Part shown: positions 42,987 through 53,708 of the stretch, in pieces | Position numbering within the stretch: position 1 is the stretch's first letter | Layout: every line of letters starts with the position of its first letter | NCBI GenBank assembly: GCA_029215795.1 | Contig: JARDYH010000007.1 | Span: 60,008,763 to 60,072,762 of the forward strand | DNA: 64,000 bases | Direction of reading: 5' to 3' | Origin: Anniella stebbinsi | Taxonomy: Eukaryota > Chordata > Lepidosauria > Squamata > Anniellidae | Translations under genes and position numbers: made by a program | The notes under the pieces: generated by a model | Databases searched by the model: none | What the model saw: only the letters and a program-made list of their open reading frames with translations | Told to the model about the DNA's origin: nothing

Positions 42987-44824
42987 ATGGCCACCTCGGG
43001 CTCCTCAGCCGTCGGGGGTCCGCGCCCCGGCTCCGACGAGCAGCCGGCGCCGCCCCCGGGGTCCTCCCAGGCAGCCGCCCCGCAAGCTCCGGGGGATCCC
43101 CAAGCAGGGCCCCCGCCGCCCGCGCAGCAGCCGCCCGCGCAGCAACAGCCCTCGCCGGCCGAGGCGAAGTTCCAGGGGCCTCCCTCGCAGGGCCCTCCGT
43201 GTCAAGCGCAGCAGCAGCAGCCGCCCCCGCCGGCAGCCGCCCCCCAACACCCGGGCCAGGAAGACTACTCCTTCCTGCCCCTGGTGCACGACATCATCAA
43301 ATGGTCAGTGGTCGATCCGCGGCTGACATTCGCAAGGGGGGTGCTGCAGGGCAAGGGAGCAGCCAGCCCTGAGCACCAGGCAGGACCTCCAGCATTGGAG
43401 GCGGTGTGCCAGGGGTCATAGGAGAGTTGGGAGGGGGCCTCTGAGGCCATCGAGTCCAACCCCCTGCTCAGGGCAGGAATCCACCTCAAAGCATGCCTGG
43501 CAAGGCCTCTAGTGTGGGAGAGCCCACCACCTCCCTAGGTCATGGGTTCCACTTGCGTACTGCTCTAACCGTCAGGGGTTTTTTCCTGATGCCCAGCTGG
43601 AATCTGGCTTGATGTTACTTGAGCCCATGATTCCGTGTCCTGCACTCTGGGATGATCGAGAAGAGATCCTGGCTCTCCTCTGTGTGACAACCATTCAAAT
43701 ATTTGAAGAGTGCTATCCTGTCTGCCCTCAGTCTTCTTCTCTCCAGGCTAAACATGCCCAGTTCTTTCAGTCTCTCCTCATAGGGCTTTGTTTACAAACA
43801 AAGGGTCAGGAAGACCTGGCCCTGGAGGGCCAAACCTGGCCCACTTCATGGCCCAATCTGGCCCTGGTCACACCCCTTTTCTTCCCCCTCTGTTTCCAAG
43901 GGGCTCTGAATTGAAGGAAATTAAATGGCTTGGGCAATAAAAGAGGCCAAGCAAGATAAAACTCACATTGCAAATAGATGATCGTCTTATGATCGTCTTA
44001 TTATTATTATTCCAAGCAATAAATAACCAATTCTAAAAGCGAGCCATAGGACAATGTTTTTTGCAGGCAGCCCCCTGGTAAGTGCTTTCGGGGAAGGCAA
44101 AGTGAGTCCTGGTTGTATTCTTAGCCAAGTTAGCTTAATGGAACCTCTGTTATTTTATTTTACTTCCCTTATTTTATTTTACTTAAAACATTTCTAGCCG
44201 TTTTCCCATTCAGATAACATTCAAGGGTGCTCACTCGAAGCATGACGATAATGTGAAAAAGGGAAAAAGTGAGGCGGGGGATAGAGGGTTGAGAGCTTTT
44301 AAAATGTAGAAGTGGAGAAGAGGCGAGGCCATTAAAACTAAAAATAAAAGCAGCAGCAAGAAATGCAGTTATAAAACACCACAAGGAACTGAACAGTTTT
44401 GCGCTTTCCCAGGGAAGCGGTGGTTTTAGAATGCATCCGTGGGGGCGTGATTCCTCCCAAATCCCGGCTCGGTTTTCATTCCTGAAGTCGTGGGCGCAGC
44501 GCCAGGGCAACGCTGGTATCCTGATGTTTTGTCATGTACATGGCATGCAAGCATAATAACAGCCTATTTTTATTCTTACTCTCCCCCCCCCCCCCCCCCG
44601 GCTTCAGCATGGATAAAGACAGCCAAGATGTCCACCAGGTGCTGAATGAACTGAGGACCAAATTTGTGGAGATGCGCAAGCTGATCAAAACCATGCAGGG
44701 CACTGGTGTGAGCCCTGAGCAGCAGCAGCTGCAACTTCAAAGCCTCCGTGAGCAAGTGAAGACCAAGAGCGAATTGCTACAGAAATACAAGAGCCTCTGC
44801 ATGTTTGAGATCCCCAAGGAATAA
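42987..44824 (+). CDS. MED9: Mediator complex subunit 9 (two coding exons joined)
   Basis: Middle-module subunit of Mediator, the nuclear co-activator linking transcription factors to RNA polymerase II. Coding exons are 42987-43303 and 44608-44824; the join splits the Cys106 codon (TG/C) and gives 177 aa. Residues 1-90 are low-complexity and rich in Pro, Gln, Ala and Gly. Residues 92-177 hold the family domain: [14 protein letters not shown] (92-105), [11 protein letters not shown], then a mostly helical, coiled-coil-type stretch ([38 protein letters not shown]) ending FEIPKE, almost as in human. Human MED9 is 146 aa; the extra length is in the N-terminal tract. This ATG is chosen because it opens the only frame joining the domain, has a G at +4 and lies in the CpG-rich block. 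The intron is GT-AG, with donor ATG|GTCAGT and a C17 tract before the acceptor. Downstream neighbour RASD1 is convergent, as in human. Confidence 0.95.
43420..43790 (-). mobile_element. CR1 ORF2 C-terminus and 3' end inside the MED9 intron
   Basis: Reversed CR1: 3' end at the left (GGGGCCTCTGAGGCCATCG, GAGTCCAACCCCCTGCTC), then GGTCATGGGTTCCACTTGCG and, at the right, GCTAAACATGCCCAGTTC and AGTCTCTCCTCATAGG. It is a close sister of the copy at 7.2 kb. It lies antisense to MED9 and so does not add sense coding sequence. Confidence 0.85.
44583..44599 (+). promoter_or_regulatory. C17 homopolymer as polypyrimidine tract of MED9 exon 2
   Basis: Seventeen C in a row end eight bases before the last base of the acceptor AG. 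Upstream is TATTTTTATTCTTACTCTC, so the full tract is CT-rich. Long C runs are prone to length variation and sequencing error. Confidence 0.85.
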
Positions 44825-46115
44825 AGAGGAAGCGACCTTGGACTCTGAAAGCGGCTCCTCTTTCTTCTCAGAAATGGCTCAGCGCACTGCGGCGCATGGT
44901 CAATGCCAAAGCAGAACGCTGTGTGCCTGACTCTTGGTTCTTGCAGCTCACAAGCTTCAGTGCAACCGCCCTGGGTGGAATCCACTGATGTGCCGGCTTG
45001 TTTCTGTTTTGGAGTGTGCTTGAGGACTGATTTCAGCAGAATCATGGGTGCTGGAGCTGTTCCTGGAGCGTACCACTTCCAGCTGTAGGTGGAAAGGATA
45101 ATCCCCTGTCTTAAAATACAATAATTGCACACAGAAAACTAGAGTGCCAGTCTGGTCTCCCTGACATGCTATTTTTCTGGGTGCGAGGAGCTGGCGTTTT
45201 GGTTTGTTTTTCAAATACAACACCCCCCTTCCTATTTGGTACACTCCAGAAACAGCTGTACCACCTATTCTTAATGCATAAATTGGCTCCAACGTTTTAA
45301 AAGAGATTCAAGTAGGGTGGAGGCGTTATCACTCTCTCAGCCGCCAGAAGGCATTTATCTGCTTCTTCTGCAAAGCACTCAGGCATTGGGAGAGGAAATG
45401 TTAAACCTATTTGAAATCTGCAGAGGGGCACAACTATAATATGGCACGACTCTGAATTTTACTGGACACTCAAGATGGAGTAAACTTTTCCTAGTTTCTA
45501 TTGAAGGAAACAGGCTTGCAGGGAAGAGCTCAGTTTTCACATGTCTCTCTCTGTGTATGTGTGTATATATGTTTTTCATAAATATTTTTGGTTTGTTCGT
45601 TTGTTTGGAATGGAGCCTTCTCATTTCTTCAGTTGTTGGCTTACATGTCTGGTTTAAGGGAAGCATTAAAATCCCGTGGTTGCATATGGTTGAGTCAATT
45701 GGTGATCTCTTCTGGGCATGACATAATAACTTCATATACTTCCCTGTTTTGCCGACTGGAGGTGTGTGACTTTATACAGAAAGATGACAAATCACCATGC
45801 TTAAAAACATACGTTTTAAAAGAAAGCCATTGAATTGTTTAAAATTTAGCAAAAGGCCCTTCGACTTTGATGGATGGTGGAGAGGAAGTGCTGATGGTGT
45901 AGTTGCGCTTGTGCGTTTTTTTCCCTTTCTGAAAGCTTGAAATGCTTAACTGCTGGCAGTATGAGCTTTAAGCTACAATAGGCTGGTATTTTTGCCCCGC
46001 CCACCACTGGAAAGCAGCCCATGAGAACTCTGAAATGGAATTCCGTCCTCGGGTTAAAAGAGGTTTGACACCTCCGTTATATGGGGACATCCAGGGCCTC
46101 TGGGAAACCCACAAT
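44825..46115 (+). other. MED9 3' UTR (start certain, end uncertain) and spacer
   Basis: The 3' UTR follows the TAA at 44822. No strong AATAAA is found nearby; ATTAAA at 45665-45670 is the best candidate poly(A) signal, which would give a UTR of about 860 nt. The next AATAAA (46336-46341) is inside a repeat. No other feature is recognised. Confidence 0.4.
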
Positions 46116-46119
46116 TAGG

Positions 46120-46290
46120 ACATGAGCGTGATAAGACTCTCCTTTTCATGTTCTCCAGCAACTGGTATTGGGATTATACTACCTCACAGCATCAGAGGTG
46201 GTATACTAAGAATTGCGATTAGTAGCCATTGGTAATCCTCCTCCATGAATTCATCTTATCTTTTAAGGCTTCCCAGGTTGGTGGCTATCA
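46120..46290 (-). mobile_element. Old CR1 3' fragment
   Basis: Reversed 3' sequence: TTCTCCAGCAACTGGTATTG, GATTAGTAGCCATTGGTAAT, CCAGGTTGGTGGCTATCATG. Confidence 0.55.
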
Positions 46291-46430
46291 TGACTACTGT
46301 TGTGGTTATTATTATTGTTATATACCACTCAATATAATAAAATCCCTAAGCGGATCACATATAAATATTAAAACCACATTTAAAATACAAGATTAAAAAC
46401 CCAATTCCAATCAAAAAAATACAAAGAGCA
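46291..46430 (-). mobile_element. LINE-type 3' tail repeat
   Basis: TTATTATTATTGTTATATACC and CTCAATATAATAAAATCCC with an A-rich body. Same family as 1880 and 56480. Confidence 0.5.
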
Positions 46431-47450
46431 CCTAGCTCTTGTGGTAGAGAAGATCAGTGTTTTAGCTATGCACAGTACAAACCAGCATTTTTGTGCAAAG
46501 CTGTGGATTTAAAGTCCCTTGAAGCCTCACTAGCTAGCTGAGATGACTTTTTCTCCAGAGGAGCTGGGTCCCACGCTGGGAGTCCTAACACAGCAATGGA
46601 TTGACTGCCCAACTCAAGTCAGGCACTGTTATTTATTATTCTGCGTGTGCGGCACTTCAGAAAAGACTTAAGAGGACAGGTCCCTCCCTCAAGAAGCTTA
46701 CAGTCTAGATATCGACATAAGGGAGACAACGGAGAGGGAAATGGACGATGGGTAAACAGGTGTGGGAGAATATGCACCTTCACACCTGTCTACCTGCCAC
46801 AGCGATGCCCTGCCCCTGTATCTGCTACATGTCAGTCTCATGGTCCCTTGACTAAGAGCATGGTTAGGGATTTTCCAGCTGGAGGCCACGCAGCATCCAA
46901 TTGGAAGCTCCAACAGAAAAGAGGCAAACTGTTGTAACATAGGTGGGTTGGAAGAACAAAGGGGACCTAAATTCCTGTGCGCCCCCCCCCCCCCCACCTC
47001 CTTGGTCTATGATTTACAGAGGCAACAGGCATTGTCGGGTCGCGTGGCGAGGGCTGTAGTGTTACATCACTGGGGCTGCTGTTTGTACAGATTCAGGTGC
47101 GTGAGTACCGTACCTTGGCCCCGTCCCAGTCACGCGGGGAGGGTGCATTGTTATTTTGTTCTCAAGCTGGAGGAGTACAATACGGTGGTTTGTCGGAACA
47201 CAGCGAGGGCATGTGTGAGGAGACAGGCAAGGTTCATGGAGGGCGGACGTCCCGCCGTTCACCCTTGTAACACTTAATGCACTTTGCCGTGCCAAGACAC
47301 ACCTGTTGACTTTGTTGACCCTGCAAATTTTCCACTCAGCAATGGCAAGAGCTCGTTCAGACAGAGACATGTATCATATGCCCTATACTTTCTACGGAGC
47401 CAAGTATCAGTGCAGAGAGAGAGAGAAATTAAGAACCCAGGGGTCTGGAA
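46431..47450. other. No gene recognised
   Basis: At 46676-46745 'CAGGTCCCTCCCTCAAGAAG' and 'CTTACAGTCTAGA' resemble an old interspersed repeat common in amniotes; a second trace is at 55.3 kb. C14 near 46982-46995. The rest is unassigned, and the GC-richer stretch 47030-47240 has no coding match. Confidence 0.35.
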
Positions 47451-47454
47451 ACAA

Positions 47455-47855
47455 AGCCCTATGAGGAGAGACAGAACTGGGCATGTTTAACCTAGAGAAG
47501 AGAAGACTTGAGGGAGACAGGATAGTACCCTTCAAGTCCTTGAAAGGTCGTCACACAGAGGAGGGCGGGGATCTCTTCTCGATCATCCCAGAGTGCAGGA
47601 CAGGGAATTATGAGCTCAAGTGACAGGAAGCCAGATTCAGATGGACACCAGGAAAAACTTCCTGACTGTTCGAGCGGTACGACAATGGAACCAACTACCT
47701 AGGGAGGTGGTGGGCTCTCCCACCCTAGAGTCCTTCAAGAGGCAGCTGGACAACCATCTGTCAGACTTCAAGATGGATTCCTGCACTGAGCAGGGGGTTG
47801 AACTCGATGGCCTTAGAGGCCCCTTCCAACTCTACTATGCTATGATTCCATGAAA
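47455..47855 (+). mobile_element. CR1 ORF2 C-terminus and 3' end, + strand
   Basis: Codes in + orientation for the CR1 end, including NFLTVRAVRQWNQLPREVVG and PTLESFKRQLDNHLSDFK in one open frame (47641-47790). The CR1 3' terminus CTATGCTATGATTCCATGA follows. It is the mirror partner of the copies at 7.2 and 43.4 kb and the best preserved of the three. Confidence 0.85.
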
Positions 47856-48069
47856 AAAAACCCAACAACCTGGAACTGTTCACATCTGTCAAAGTCCCTC
47901 CAAACGTCTAGGTGGTTCTAACCTCAACCCTTAGCACATCATTACCCAGTTCTTCTACCTGTCCACATGCAAGATGTGGTGGTGATGGTAGCATCTGTGA
48001 ATGGGGGATGTAGCAGCACATGAATGAATGGAAACATTTTAGTGGTGGGAACTTGAGCATTTATATTTA

Positions 48070-48205
48070 CATACAGGGCAAGCGCCAAAGCGCAGGGAGA
48101 GAGTGTATGCTTTACTTGCGGAAGGTCCTGGGTTCAGTCCTTGGCATCTCCAGGCAGGGCATGGGAAAACTCTCTGAAACCATGGGGCTGTACCAGCTTC
48201 AGGGT
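48070..48205 (+). mobile_element. tRNA-derived SINE, head and body
   Basis: GTATGCTTTACTTGCGGAAGG and CCTGGGTTCAGTCCTTGGC (B box), then ATCTCCAGGCAGGGCATGGG. The A box is eroded. Confidence 0.65.
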
Positions 48206-48610
48206 TTTTGGGCGCCTTTGGGTAAGACATCGTCAGTGGCTCCCTCCCTCGATGAGCCTACCTTCTCACCACCAGGGACACCAGCTGCTCTTGCTATTGC
48301 TCTTCCTCCTCTTCCTCATCACAGGTACCACTTGCTTGCTTCAGAGGCAGAGAGCCATCGAGTAAGAAGGCCTCAGCATCTCCTGCTCCTCCTCCTCATC
48401 ACCACCTCTGTCATATGGGCCAGAGGACGAAACGCAAGTGAACAAGCAGGTTGCAAATGGTGAGGAGGAGGGACAGGTCCAGAGGAGCCTTGCCAGCAGC
48501 CCCCCGCTGGACTGAGGGACCTTGGCAGGTGCCTCACCATACCCACCTTGCCCTGTCCAGCCGTGTGAAGCCTTTTCAGCATGTCAGTGGAAGCAGGAGG
48601 GAAAATTCTA
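48206..48610. mobile_element. Unclassified repeat (ACTTGCTTGCTT.AGAGGCAGAG family)
   Basis: GGGCGCCTTTGGGTAAGACA, CACTTGCTTGCTTCAGAGG, then CACCACCTCTGTCATATGGG; matches 22.9 and 24.7 kb. Confidence 0.5.
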
Positions 48611-49174
48611 CCCATCTTTCCTCCTTCTTTCCCCCAACAGATGCCAGGCCAGACTCATGGGCCGCCATTCCCAGCAGGCCCCTGCCGGAGCATGGACCCT
48701 CATTCAATCTCTTTTGCAACGGCCTGGCATGGCCACATGATCTTAAATCACTTTTGCTGGTGTTGCCAATGCATTTCCATATTGGATATCTTGTTTCGTA
48801 TTTTTTAGAGTTGGCAGATTTTTTCTTTCAAAGCAACGTTCTCAGTCTCTTGTTCACTGGGCTCCCTACAGCCACCCATTCTCATTTTGCAAACCAAGCC
48901 TCCCCGTACTTATTTTTATTGCTAACATAAAACTGGGTTTCAATGGAGCACCTGAGGTGTAAGCATCCAGATGGGTCCAGTCAAGGTTATTTTGTCATGT
49001 GCCTGGCTTGTTGGAATACATGCGAAGCTCAGTCCTATGTTCATTCAGAAATAAGTTCAATGGAACTTCCTTCCTAGTCAATGCCTTTGGGCTTTGGGCT
49101 TTAAACTGTGAAACAGAGCTTGCCATCCCTGGAGACAGAGAGTCTCTTGTAAAAGGATTCCTGGATTGCAGGCC

Positions 49175-49305
49175 TAATTTCAGGAGGGTGCTGTTGCATT
49201 CATGTCCTACTTGTGGGCTTCCCACAGATAAATGATTGGCCACTAGGTGAACTGAAGTCTGGACTAGGTGGACCCTTGGTTTGTTCTAGCATGGCTCTTC
49301 TTATG
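49175..49305 (+). mobile_element. CR1 3' UTR fragment
   Basis: CAGGAGGGTGCTGTTGCATTC, CTACTTGTGGGCTTCCCACA and GGACCCTTGGTTTG; then CTCTTCTTATGAC. Confidence 0.6.
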
Positions 49306-49474
49306 ACTTTAATTACCCATTAGCATGAAGCAGAACTTGCCTGTTCAAGGGTAGTGTACTCACTGAGTACCAGATATCATATTGCCATAATTAGCTTTCA
49401 CCTGGTATGTTTCTGGCCAGCCACTGTTAGCAACGGAATGCTGGATTAGATCACTTCTGAGGTTGTCAAATTTA

Positions 49475-49643
49475 TAGGGTGGCCATATGGAAAGGAGGAC
49501 AGGGCTCCTGTATCTTTAACAGTTGTATTGAAAAGGGAATTTCAGCAGGTGTCATTTGTAGTCATGCAGCTCCTGATGAAATTCCTTCATCACAACTGTT
49601 AAAGATACAGAAGCCCTCTCCTCCTTTTAATATGGTCGCCCTA
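49475..49643. mobile_element. hAT-like MITE, 169-bp monomer
   Basis: TAGGGTGGCCATATGG at the left and the reverse complement of ATGGTCGCCCTA at the right. One palindromic unit (GGACAGGGCTCCTGTATC ... CTCCTCC) without the second unit found in the ~320-bp copies. No target duplication is visible. Confidence 0.7.
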
Positions 49644-50394
49644 ACCAGAGATATATCAGTTCCCAGTTTAAGATTAAAAGGATTGCTAAGAATTATATTT
49701 TTAACCCTCAACAGGGTAGGGCTAACCCTGAACAAAGTGACCAATAGGCCTCGCTTTTCTGGGTGAAACAGCCCTGATTGACAATTTGGTGGGCAAACCG
49801 ATACTGCTGCACCCTTAGAAGACACCCTAGTAGAACAAACTTGGGAATTGGGCCAGAGATGAGAAATAGCTTTACATAACTGCAATCATTTGCTTGCAAG
49901 GATTTTTCACTTTTGTTTTACAATATCTTTACGATGTCCCCTCTGCCCCTCCAAGAGACAACGTCCCAGTCTCGGCTGTGTACATTATTCTTCTGTACTC
50001 TATGGGAAATGGAGGTGAAATGACCCCAAAGTTGAATTCATGAGCTCACCGCTCAGGTCCTTCTATCCAGAGAGACAAACATGCTCTGTGAATCCTTCAA
50101 TAAAGAAGGCGGCATCCATCCCTTTCCTTTTCTTTTAAGGCAAGAGGTGACCGCACGAAGGGACACAACCCACCAGAATTTCCCACAAGGCTTTTATCCT
50201 ACATTCACCCAGCCTCATTCACACAATTTTATTGCAGGGGGTGGGGGTGGGGGGTGGATGACGTCTTCTATTTGTAACTTTGTGTTTTCCCTGTGTTCTT
50301 TGGCCTTTTTTCTTATCATAATGAGTCAAGGACAGGATGGCTGCACAATGCCTTTTGACAATTAGCACTAGGAACTATCAGGAATATCTTGTGG

Positions 50395-51035
50395 CAACAA
50401 GTTCCAGTGTGTAGTTAAACTCTGGGATGCGCTACTGCAAGATGTAGTGATGGCCACCAACTTGGACCTCTTTTAAAGGGGATTAAGCTAGGGTGACCCT
50501 ATGAAAAGGAGGACGGGACTCCTGCATCTTTAACAGTTACATTGAAAAGGGAATTTCAGCAGGTGTCATTTGTAGGCATGCAGCACCTGGTGAAATTCCC
50601 TCTTCATCACAACAGTTCAAGCTGCAGGAACTGTACCCTCATGAGCAGATCCAAAAGAGGGCAGGGCTCCTGCAGCTTGAACTGTTGTGATGAAGAGGGA
50701 ATTTCACCAGGTGCTACATGCATACAAATGGCACCTGTTGAAATTCCCTTTTCTATACAACTGTTAAAGTTACAGGAGCCCTGTCCTCCTTTTCATATGG
50801 TTACCCTAGTTAAGCAAATTCATGGAGGAGAAGTCTATCAATGGGTACTAGTCATGATGGCTCTATGCTACCTCCAGTATCAGAGACAGTACACCTATGT
50901 ATATGAGTTGCTAGGGAACATGGGTGGGAGGGTGTTTTTCCACTCGTGTCCTCTGGGCTTCCCATTGGGCATCCGGCTGGCTTCTGTGGGACTGGGAGGG
51001 TCTTCAGACTGATCCAACGCAGTTCTTATGTTCTC
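50395..51035 (+). mobile_element. CR1 3' end split by a MITE
   Basis: Left part 50395-50488: coding end AACTCTGGGATGCGCTACTG, GATGTAGTGATGGCCACC, TTTTAAAGGGGATTAAGC. Right part 50816-51035: AAATTCATGGAGGAGAAGTC to GTTCTTATGTTCTCATGG. The two parts join without loss if the insert and its target repeat are removed. Confidence 0.8.
50489..50808. mobile_element. hAT-like dimeric MITE, 320 bp, nested in CR1
   Basis: Termini TAGGGTGACCCTATG and CATATGGTTACCCTA. Two palindromic half-units with a central region (AACTGTACCCTCATGAGCAG) that corresponds to the terminal sequence of the half-units. Flanked by GATTAAGC (50481-50488) and GTTAAGC (50809-50815), an 8-bp target repeat with one base lost on the right. 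Confidence 0.8.
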
Positions 51036-51149
51036 ATGGGAGCACCTCGCTGTCCCATCCACGCCATCATACTATTTTTTAAAGCTCACCTGCACCCTGC
51101 CTTTTCAAACACGGCAAGAAACACACGAAAAGTCAGACCAAAAGTTGCA

Positions 51150-51917
51150 TTATTTTCAAAAGTTTTATTTTATAGAAAAAATATAACAAAACAAAAAAAG
51201 AACCGGTGTCACACATCGTAGAAACGCTTAGCTAAGGTTTTGTTCCTGTCTGTAGACCAAAGAATTCTATAGATAAAGTGCCTGTTCGCTTGAATGCAAG
51301 TTTCTCTTTTTGCAAGAAAAATCAAGACAAAGAAGGATGAATGTAAACTAGATATTTTCCCCACAACAAACTCCTTCCTATCAGCCCCATGAGTTCCCAC
51401 AGTTGCAAGGGGTGGGGGTAAGGAAAGGGAGTGTGTGTGTGTGTGTGTGGGGGGTGTCTTGCCAAGTTCTTCCGCCCCACTATGTCAATTTTTCTCCTTC
51501 TTGATGCGCTCCGTTGCCGCACACCGAAACATCACATTGAGGGGATCTTGATAGTTCAATATCGTCTGTTTCCTTCCCACCCCACAAGTCTTTCAAGGCA
51601 AAACACAATGCAGAGAGACTGAAAACATCTCCCCTTCACAGAGTTTGTTTTAGTTCAATGTCTTTTCTCCGCTCTGAAGTCCTCCGCTGGCCCCTTGCCA
51701 GGTTGCTCTCAGAGGCTATCTCCTCCCAAAAATAAAAATCAAGGGGAAACAGATGAAAAACGTCCCCATAGAGAACCAGGCGCGTCGTGACCTGTGGACG
51801 CGGGAGGTGCCACCCTTGGCAGAAGGCGTATGCCACCGCACGGGCCAGCAGAGTTTTGGTAAGTAATCAGCCTCTTCCCTTCTTTGCTGGGAAGATGTTC
51901 AGGCCAACGTAGGCGTC
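51150..51917 (-). other. RASD1 3' UTR
   Basis: The stretch between the stop codon and the candidate poly(A) signal, about 770 nt. It contains a (CA)n-type tract on the transcribed strand (GT run at 51430-51450) and no recognisable mobile element, in contrast to the sequence beyond 51.1 kb. Confidence 0.65.
51164..51169 (-). terminator. Candidate RASD1 poly(A) signal
   Basis: AATAAA on the - strand. It is followed (towards lower coordinates) by a GT-rich stretch, CGTGTGTTTCTTG, at the usual distance of a downstream element. Confidence 0.6.
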
Positions 51918-52854
51918 TTAGCTGATCACACAGCGCTCTTTGTCTTTAGCCTGGCCACCCCGGATGGCCTTCTCCCGGATGTACATGAGGTCACTGTGGA
52001 CGCTTGGCCGGCGGGCAAAAGGGGCCACGATCCCATAGGCGTCCCCGCTGCCGTCCCCGGCGCCTTCCTTCAAGAGCTTCTTGCTCTTGAGCGCCTTCTT
52101 GTGCAAGAGGTCGCAGTACTGGACGGACACTTTCCGATGGAGGTCGGGGCTCATTTCGCTGGGCAGCTTGGCCATGGTGAACAGTGCCTGGAACATCTGA
52201 TCCAGGCTGCTGTTCTTCTTGGCCGAGATCTCAAAGTAGGCACACTTCTTGGGATCTTGCCCCACCAGCTGTTCAATCTCCCTGGGGCCCACCTCGCGGT
52301 AGAAGTCCCGGTCGCCCTTGTTCCCGCAGATGACGAGCGGGACCTCAATGTTCTCCTTGGTCTTGTTCTTCAGGCAGGACTTGGTCTCCAAGATCTGCTG
52401 CTTCAGGCGCTGGACCTCCTCGAAGGAGTCCCGATTGTCCAGGCTGAAGACGAGAATAAAGACGTCGCCTGCAGGAAAGGGAACAAAAGAAACGAGAGCA
52501 GAGTTAGCCGTCAGTGCGTTGAAAAAGAATGGCATTCATTCAGTTCACCCAGAAAAGCAAGACAGCGCATGGAATAGTCTCACGCTTGAGAGGCTTCCCT
52601 TCTGCTTGAGTGGAAAAGCGGCGCAATGCCAGTTTCCCCCCCACCTCTGTGCGCACATGGGTTTATTTGGGTAGGAGAAAGGCACGCCTTGGCGTGGTAG
52701 CCAAAGGAGAGCAGTTTGGATAAAGTTTAAGGTGGGTTTTTTTTAATGGTTTGTGTGGGGCAGGTGCAAAATCTCCCCGGCAGCTTGTTGGGGGGTGTGC
52801 TTTTGTGCGCAGATAAAGTACCTCCCCCATTTGCTGACTGCTTTCTCAAAAATG

Positions 52855-52891
<37 letters not shown>

Positions 52892-53667
52892 ACAACTCTA
52901 GGGCAGTGTAATTGCAAAAGCCAGAGGGAAGTTGAAGTGCAATCAGAGCAGATGCAGGTCATATAAAAGGCTCGCAAAACCCAATAAGATTTAGAGCTCA
53001 AATTCCTATTGCCTGAGAATCAAGTTGCAAAGGAGTTTCAGGCAGCAGCAAACTGAGCTCCCCTTTAAAAGCAATCATGGGCGGAATGCAGCTTCAAGTG
53101 AAGCACTTCAGTGACTGCAATCCAATGGACCTAGGAATAAGTCCCCATTGAGCACAGTGGGACCTGACTTCCAAAGGAAGAAGGGAGTGTTACGGAGGGT
53201 TTCCTGCAGATGAGAGAAGTTTTGCTTCCCCACCGGGACATATAGATTTTTTTTCTTTCTCCCCCCCCCCCCCCCCGTCTTCCTTGCTACTGCTTCTCTG
53301 ACCACACAGGTTTTTGAACGGACACAAAACCTGCCCAACCTGTATCACCAGAAGCACAAGGCTACACTTCAAACTACCTTCAACGCTCGGGTGGCGGGCG
53401 GAATAATACCATCAGATATTGCACACCTGGGAAGAGAGGAAAGGAGGAGAAAAAGGCATTGGATGAAGTGGACTCTAGTCCATGAAAATGTATGCCAAAT
53501 CAATTCAGGCTGCACTCCTACGTCCCCTTTCCGGAGAGTAAGTCCCATTGAACTCAACGGCACTTACTTCTCAGTAGACACGGATAGGATTGCGCTTTAA
53601 GTTAGCTACTTTCTCCAACCTGACATAGTCAGCTGCTTTTAAGGTGTCCCAAGACTTATTATTATTG

Positions 53668-53708
<41 letters not shown>

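Larger units (their letters stand above)
43304..44607 (+). other. MED9 intron 1 (1,304 bp)
   Basis: The donor is GTCAGT at 43304, with C instead of a purine at +3. The acceptor is CTTCAG, ending at 44607. The frame of exon 1 stays open for 38 more codons into the intron (to 43421), so intron retention would give a 143-aa protein lacking the conserved C-terminal helices. Contents: a reversed CR1 and otherwise unassigned sequence. Confidence 0.9.

Noticed and set aside
43005..43289. 94-codon reverse frame in MED9 exon 1
   Set aside because: It is an Arg/Gly/Leu-rich shadow of the Pro/Gln-rich coding strand.
51010..51035. TGTTCT half-site downstream of RASD1 as a glucocorticoid response element
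   Set aside because: It lies in the standard CR1 3' terminus (CTTATGTTCTCATGG), which is repeated all over the window. There is no paired half-site at the right spacing.
51996..52577. 193-codon open frame antisense to RASD1 exon 2
   Set aside because: It is a shadow of the highly constrained RASD1 coding strand. The antisense peptide is Leu/Val-rich without a domain.
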